Position numbers and translations under genes: made by a program
The notes under the pieces: generated by a model
Told to the model about the DNA's origin: nothing
The model's database searches: none
What the model saw: only the letters and a program-made list of their open reading frames with translations
Assembly (NCBI GenBank): GCA_964020155.1
Contig: OZ026553.1
Coordinates: 3,928,509-3,992,508 of the forward strand
Origin: Chondrilla cf. caribensis
Taxonomy: Eukaryota > Porifera > Demospongiae > Chondrillida > Chondrillidae
Reading direction: 5' to 3'
Length of the DNA stretch: 64,000 nt
In this document: positions 60,401 through 64,000 of the stretch, in pieces
Layout: every line of letters begins with the position of its first letter
How positions within the stretch are numbered: the stretch's first letter is position 1

Positions 60401-63400
60401 CCAACCACCCACACAGTTGCATTGTTATGGTTGATGCAATACCTTGCCGTGTTATAGTTGAAGAGAGGTACAATATGTCAGCCCAGGAAGTACTAAGCCT
60501 TTGATCCACCCACACAACATATCACATATACATATCCTGTACATTACCTAGATTATGGATGTTGACAATAAAATTGTCCCACCTTTCAATAACATCACAT
60601 GTTTGTGATCAGTAAAGCCACTCTTCTGCAAGATATCTACAATTCTTGCCATCACTGAGGGTTCTTTTGTACATGAAATTTCACAAATGTGATCCAAAGC
60701 AGTAAACCATGGGTATTCCCCCCAGTACTTCTGTATTTCTCCAACTTCTTCTTTGGACATCAATCCTTCCTGACTGATATCAACAAGTGCTATGTAGAAG
60801 GGGATGTAAGTAGTAATAACAACAACCAAAATAAGAAGAATAACAAGGAGAACAAGAAGTAGGAATAATACTGCAATACATGTTACATATTCCCCTTGTG
60901 TACAGGGTTGGCATGTGCAGTGTGTGCATGTCTATTCACCATTAATTGAGGAAATAACACCACATTCACCATTGAATAATTCATCAAGAAATGATGGATA
61001 TGCACACAGTGTCACATGCATGTGCACACGCACAGACATACATATACACAGATTTATGTACAGTGTACAGTATATGTACAGTACGTACGGATGGACTGTA
61101 CACATACATGTCATTATACATAAGTATGTACACATACATGTCAGAGATCTGTAAATCTGGAAGGATTGTAGTGGATATTGATACAATTGTTATACTGTTC
61201 ATGAGGGCAAGGTCAGTGTTAGCAATTGAGATAAAGTGTCTGTTATTATGTGGGATGTTTACACTTGAAATAATACAATTTGTAAATCAACCACCCACAC
61301 AGTTGTATTGTTCTGGCTGATGCAATGATGTGCTATGGTATTATTCAAAAATAGGTACAATATGTCCGCATGGGAAGTATTAAATTCTCCATCTCCCCAC
61401 ACAACACACCACATATTATACATACTGTATTGTCATGTACATTAGCTGGAGTAAACAAAGATGTTGGTATATATGTGTACATACACACGTCAGAATTCTG
61501 TGACTATGGAAATATTGTAGTGGATATAGACACAATTGCTGTATTGTTAACGAGGGCAAGGTTGGTGTCAACAATTAAGATAAAGAGTTTGTACCCACTA
61601 CAGCCCTTCCAGAGGTACATCATATTTACTATATGGTGTGTTTACATACTATAATGCTTACCAACCACCCACACAGTTGCATTGTTATGGCTGATGCAAT
61701 ACCTTGCTGTGTTATAGTTGAAGAGAGGTACAATATGTCAGCCCAGGAAGTACTATGCCTTTGATCCACCCACACAACATATCACATATACATATCCTGT
61801 ACATTGACTAGATTATGGATATTTACAATAAAATTGTACCACCTTTTAATAACATCACTTCTTCCTTCCCAGTAAACAGTGACACACACGCATGCACGCA
61901 CGCACACATGCACGCACGCACATACACACACACATGCACACATATGTATATATATGTACATACATATGTATACATGTTGTCATACATACATGCATACATG
62001 TGTGTGCACACACATGCCATAGCTCTGTACCTCTGTGGATATACACTATTGCTATATTGCTAATGAGGGCTAGGTTGGTGTTAACAATTAGGATAAAGTG
62101 TGTGTGCCCACTACAGCCCTTCCAGAGGTACTTTACAGCTATTACGTAGGTGATATGTTTACACATGAAATAATACATGATGTCCACAAGAAGTAATTAG
62201 GCTAGGTTCTGCCCTCACAACACACCACATATAGATTATTATCATGTCCATTGGCTAGATTATGGAGGCAATACATGCACATATGCATGCATGTACGGAC
62301 ATACACACATACACATGCACATGTACTACACATACATACATGACATCATAAGAATGTATAAATGTACATTTATGTGTATATTTCATGCATATCTTATAGC
62401 TATAAAATACCCCTGGAAGGTCTGAAGCAGAAAGATTAGTTCTCCCCTCATTTTACCACCACTGACCAATACAATGTGATAGCCTGTTCCTTATCCACTT
62501 GCCCTATTTCTACCTTGTTTAAAGAGAGGATAATTGATTCCAACAAGTGAACACGCTGTTGTGATAACAATTACAAGGTATAATTTATACAAAACTAACT
62601 GATTGTTGGTATAATTTGAAGGGCTCTGTGAGTACTCACAATCTAGTCATGGCCCATCATGGTGCTACTTGGCACAAAAGGCAGTTAATTTGATGACATG
62701 AACTAATTGTTAAGTTGGTGGAAATGACCTCGCGCTTTCTACTGGTTAGGCAATAGTGCATGGGGATGGTCTAGCTAGCTGGACTACACACAGACATGCA
62801 CACATACATGTGCCCCATACACACAACCCCACCTGTCAACATTTTACTGTCTTCATTAAAACCATGTCTTCTTGTAATTTCCACTGTTTTTGTTACAGTA
62901 TCAGCTTCCTTACCACACTGGATGAACATCAGTCTGCTCATTAGACCTCTATTCATTCTCTTCATCTCTTGTACATCCTTACTGGTTATCAGCCTATTCT
63001 CATACAGTTCAGTCAACGCTACACAACAGGTACAAACATCATCTAATGTACTTGATCACTGATAGGAGCTGAACAATCATATTCATCACATACCATCTCA
63101 AAGTTTGTGTGTGATGTTACAGACTTTCGTCACAACAGTATACAAGCAATGCCTACTGTTGTAGTGAATATGGCACTTATCATTGAGTTCACTGAGCACT
63201 GTATATTACAAGGAAGGCAATTCAGATTGGGGGGGCACTTGCTGGAGATTGATGAGCTAAAAAAATTGAGTAATGATTGTCGGGTGGCCATTTTTGTCTA
63301 CCATATCACATGACTTCAATATCATGTGACACTAATGGCCGTTCTCACAACTGTTTCTCTCAATTCTCAAGTTTCTTTTCTTTTTTCAAGAGTGTTTGGG

Positions 63401-64000
63401 AACGATAAGGGTTAGCTCTTTGATAAATGCCTTTATTTGTTGAGGTAAACAGTATGCTGACTACAATTGTACCCTGGTCCCAATACAAAACTCTGAAATT
63501 TTCACAATGCAGTATCTTCTCAAGGGGGGGCACTTTTAAAGAATTAATTTCAAGGGGGGGCACGTGCCCCGGGTGCCCCCCTGGTTCCTACGCCTATGTA
63601 TTATACATACGTACATACATATTTATACAAAACTAACTGATTGTTGTTTCAAATTTGAAGAGCTCTGTGGTTACTCATAATCTAGTCATGGCCCATCATG
63701 GTGCTACTTGGCACAAAAGATAGTTATTGGTTGAGATGTGAACTAATTGCAAAGTTTGGTAGAAATGTCCTCGTGCTTTCTACTGCATGGTTAGGCCATA
63801 GTGAAGATGGTCTAGCTAGCTGGCTGGACTACACAGTGTCACATACATGCACACATGTATGTGCCCATACACACAACCCTACCTGTCAACATTTTAGTGT
63901 CTTTATTAAAACCATGTCTTCTTGTAATTTCCGCTGTTTTTGTTACAGTATCAGCTTCCTTACCACACTGGATGAACACCAGTCTGGCCATTAGATATCC
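50022..64000 (-). CDS. DDR3: 3' part of tandem helical-repeat/ZU5/Death-domain gene, runs off the right edge
   Basis: Exons seen in transcription order: 63883->64000, 62833-63018, 60583-60789, 57996-58202, 57108-57296, 56862-57041, 56279-56428, 54613-54713, 53960-54226, 53741-53804, 53012-53610, 52791-52928, 52477-52723, 52010-52057, then a terminal Death exon at 51015-51301 or 50022-50320. Every phase matches DDR2. Differences: a shorter minisatellite exon (267 nt), only two intact array exons, an apparent duplication of exon 3 and a second Death exon. The 5' exons lie right of the window. Confidence 0.72.
50371..50509. repeat. Long imperfect hairpin (foldback element)
   Basis: Left arm GCATGTCGGAATGGGAAGAC...CCCTATATCAA, right arm TTGATATAGGG...CAGTCTTCTCATTCC and AACATGC, with a small loop. 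Lies in the 1.25-kb stretch missing from DDR2, just downstream of the proximal Death exon. Confidence 0.7.
50510..51014. other. AT-rich sequence after the proximal Death exon
   Basis: Dense AT with TAATAATA runs. No gene. Part of the block (50344-51588) that has no match between 16770 and 16795 in DDR2. Confidence 0.45.
51015..51301 (-). CDS. DDR3 proximal Death-domain terminal exon (extra, intact)
   Basis: 287 nt, phase 1 from gtctgtatag| to TGA. Reads KTPSDAGLQGVLDKFPDWYS, LAIRLGVPIAQVQAW and ALGYWRDGKSG, with the Death-domain Trp and Leu pattern intact. Lies upstream of the distal Death exon (50022-50320) in a 1.25-kb stretch that DDR2 lacks. Its sequence is closer to the relic exons at 12236 and 46126 than to the distal exon. 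Confidence 0.72.
52010..52057 (-). CDS. DDR3 small linker exon (equivalent to exon 19)
   Basis: 48 nt, phase 1-1, SPGVGTQESAGINRG. Confidence 0.6.
52477..52723 (-). CDS. DDR3 exon equivalent to DDR2 exon 18
   Basis: 247 nt, phase 0-1; the Cys pattern of NNCHSDCRALC is conserved. Confidence 0.72.
52791..52928 (-). CDS. DDR3 UPA-like exon (equivalent to exon 17)
   Basis: 138 nt, phase 0-0, from tacag| to CACAA|GTGAGT. Confidence 0.7.
53012..53610 (-). CDS. DDR3 ZU5 / UPA-like exon (equivalent to exon 16)
   Basis: 599 nt, phase 1-0, open. Reads FRMEVPASAISS, GPFALPSGYRLASLVVYVWF (Leu replaces the Pro of SPVV) and SLKFHIPHWI. Confidence 0.77.
53741..53804 (-). CDS. DDR3 linker exon (equivalent to exon 15)
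   Basis: 64 nt, phase 0-1, DPTPSSGGSSDPPRRDPGPD. Confidence 0.66.
53960..54226 (-). CDS. DDR3 exon equivalent to DDR2 exon 14 (short minisatellite)
   Basis: 267 nt, phase 0-0, with six 27-bp units instead of 24. Confidence 0.72.
54071..54220. repeat. 27-bp coding minisatellite, six units
   Basis: Same unit as 19288-19922, in the DDR3 exon. Confidence 0.93.
54613..54713 (-). CDS. DDR3 exon equivalent to DDR2 exon 13
   Basis: 101 nt if spliced at CTAAG|GTATCT, or 125 nt (54589-54713) at ATGAAG|GTAAAT. Both leave phase 0, so both products are in frame. Reads EYYWRDRLSKEECDKLF. Confidence 0.6.
55157..55766. mobile_element. TACCGTA-ended MITE in a DDR3 intron
   Basis: 610 bp; left end TACCGTATGCGCGGAAATTT, right end reads back as TACTGTATGTGTGGAAATTT, inverted similarity about 40 bp. 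Located at the same intron position as the unrelated insert at 20858-21185. Confidence 0.75.
55462..55526. mobile_element. 65-bp perfect-palindrome MITE nested in the larger MITE
   Basis: Two 25-bp perfect arms (TAGTCTGGCGTAGCCGACCC + TTGAT and its reverse complement) around a 15-bp spacer. Flanked by a 9-bp repeat AGCATAGGG (55453-55461 and 55527-55535), a duplication length typical of Mutator-like elements. Confidence 0.8.
56279..56428 (-). CDS. DDR3 exon equivalent to DDR2 exon 12
   Basis: 150 nt, phase 1-1. The donor is GGAA|GTGAGT, one codon beyond the DDR2 site, with phase kept. Confidence 0.66.
56862..57041 (-). CDS. DDR3 exon equivalent to DDR2 exon 11
   Basis: 180 nt, phase 1-1; GSKAIHQVFGGKRSTTVEV and VVSGVLGVLLLRGDRYSL. 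The intron before it is 66 nt. Confidence 0.68.
57108..57296 (-). CDS. DDR3 exon equivalent to DDR2 exon 10
   Basis: 189 nt, phase 1-1; KLLKKHLLADKLFVGKE and CPRPLEISLETAKVFEEHG. Confidence 0.7.
57393..57493. repeat. (CA)n microsatellite
   Basis: About 100 bp of CA upstream of the DDR3 exon at 57108-57296, the same position as in DDR1 and DDR2. Confidence 0.96.
57996..58202 (-). CDS. DDR3 array exon (207 nt)
   Basis: Phase 1-1; LGDMCQEGLISKEEV and SGFTGAEEMTLMKG; donor GAAAG|GTAGGA. Confidence 0.72.
59040..60388. mobile_element. hAT-type element in the DDR3 array
   Basis: 1,349 bp with ends CAAGGCCGTAC / CTACGGGCCTG and an 8-bp target duplication, CTATAGTG (59032-59039) and CTATAATG (60389-60396), one mismatch. 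Eight-base duplications are typical of hAT. It carries an exon-like start with a TTF/BED-type zinc-finger pattern; most of a transposase is missing. Confidence 0.72.
59711..59926 (+). pseudogene. Transposase/zinc-finger N-terminal fragment inside the hAT element
   Basis: An ATG opens MATNTSASLSLLEDIPDAPH and reaches RSFQSKWFNTWKWLHYI with a following AYCH, the F-x-x-x-WF-x-x-W-x-WLHY motif common to TTF-type fingers of hAT-derived proteins. The reading breaks right after the first Cys-His; a two-base shift would continue with another Cys. Domesticated function is unlikely. Confidence 0.45.
60583..60789 (-). CDS. DDR3 array exon (207 nt)
   Basis: Phase 1-1; LVDISQEGLMSKEEV and SGFTDHKHVMLLKG. 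The upstream pyrimidine tract is shorter by three bases than in its siblings. Confidence 0.72.
61843..61877 (-). pseudogene. Truncated array-exon relic in DDR3
   Basis: Last 35 nt of an array exon with intact donor, interrupted by the same CA/CG-rich microsatellite at the same base as 4241-4274 in DDR1. Confidence 0.6.
61878..62832. repeat. Microsatellite-rich DDR3 intron
   Basis: CA/CG/TA dinucleotide repeats to about 62010, then intron nearly identical to 4430-5237. No exon. Confidence 0.55.
62833..63018 (-). CDS. DDR3 exon 3, helical module
   Basis: 186 nt, phase 1-1; LTELYENRLITSKDV and FIQCGKEADTVTKTVEITRR. Open, with good splice sites. Confidence 0.7.
63200..63600. mobile_element. Probable transposon insert between the two DDR3 exon-3 copies
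   Basis: G-run bearing DNA with 'gggggggcac' near both ends; on the minus strand it begins near ATAGGCGTAGGAACCAGGGG. The ends resemble short hAT-like elements. Exact limits not determined. Confidence 0.4.
63883..64000 (-). CDS. DDR3 second copy of exon 3, cut by the window edge
   Basis: Same donor (GTTGACAG|GTAGGG) and sequence as exon 3 elsewhere, open for the 118 nt visible. With 62833-63018 it makes a tandem pair about 1.05 kb apart, so DDR3 may carry two exon-3 modules. Confidence 0.6.

Overview
The window is eukaryotic and animal. Introns are GT-AG (one only 62 nt), exons join in consistent phases, and the sequence is AT-rich with long (CA)n microsatellites and many short inverted-repeat transposons. 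The best guess is a sponge (demosponge), because of the compact introns and a lineage-expanded family of ZU5/UPA/Death-domain genes. That is inference; no rRNA or mitochondrial marker is present.

The main content is a multi-exon minus-strand gene family, called DDR here (Death-domain repeat genes), in three tandem head-to-tail copies. DDR1 (6334 down to 1) has only its 5' exons in the window. DDR2 (34843 down to 16457) is complete: 20 exons join in frame into about 1,487 codons. DDR3 (beyond 64000 down to 50022) lacks its 5' end. The predicted protein has a short Cys-rich start, then helical repeat modules on phase 1-1 exons (including a near-identical 207-nt exon array), three to four divergent helical modules, a Gly-Tyr-Ser-Thr 9-residue repeat, a ZU5 domain, a UPA-like region and a C-terminal Death domain. 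ZU5-UPA-Death is the core of PIDD, UNC5 and ankyrin proteins; I do not recognise the N-terminal half. A role in innate immune or cell-death signalling is inferred.

The tandem unit is about 28.5-34.6 kb and carries other pieces. A NOSIP-like gene (plus strand) starts head-to-head with each DDR first exon, about 330-380 bp away (6714 and 35171); only its first exons plus one possible later exon are recognisable. Further along are plus-strand exon candidates of unknown identity and a decayed second Death-domain exon (12236 and 46126), broken differently in each copy.

Layout: 1-6334 DDR1 5' half; 6335-6713 shared upstream region; 6714-12000 NOSIP fragment, mini- and microsatellites; 12236-16456 Death-exon relic and uncertain exons; 16457-34843 DDR2; 34844-35170 shared upstream region; 35171-44650 second NOSIP fragment split by a 3.56-kb transposon; 44650-50021 AT-rich DNA and second Death-exon relic; 50022-64000 DDR3. 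Copies differ in array exon number (at least 2, 6 and 2), in-exon minisatellite length (24 versus 6 units), terminal Death exons (DDR3 has two candidates) and transposon insertions. Exon limits were read by eye from splice consensus, phase and comparison of copies; no transcript evidence is available.
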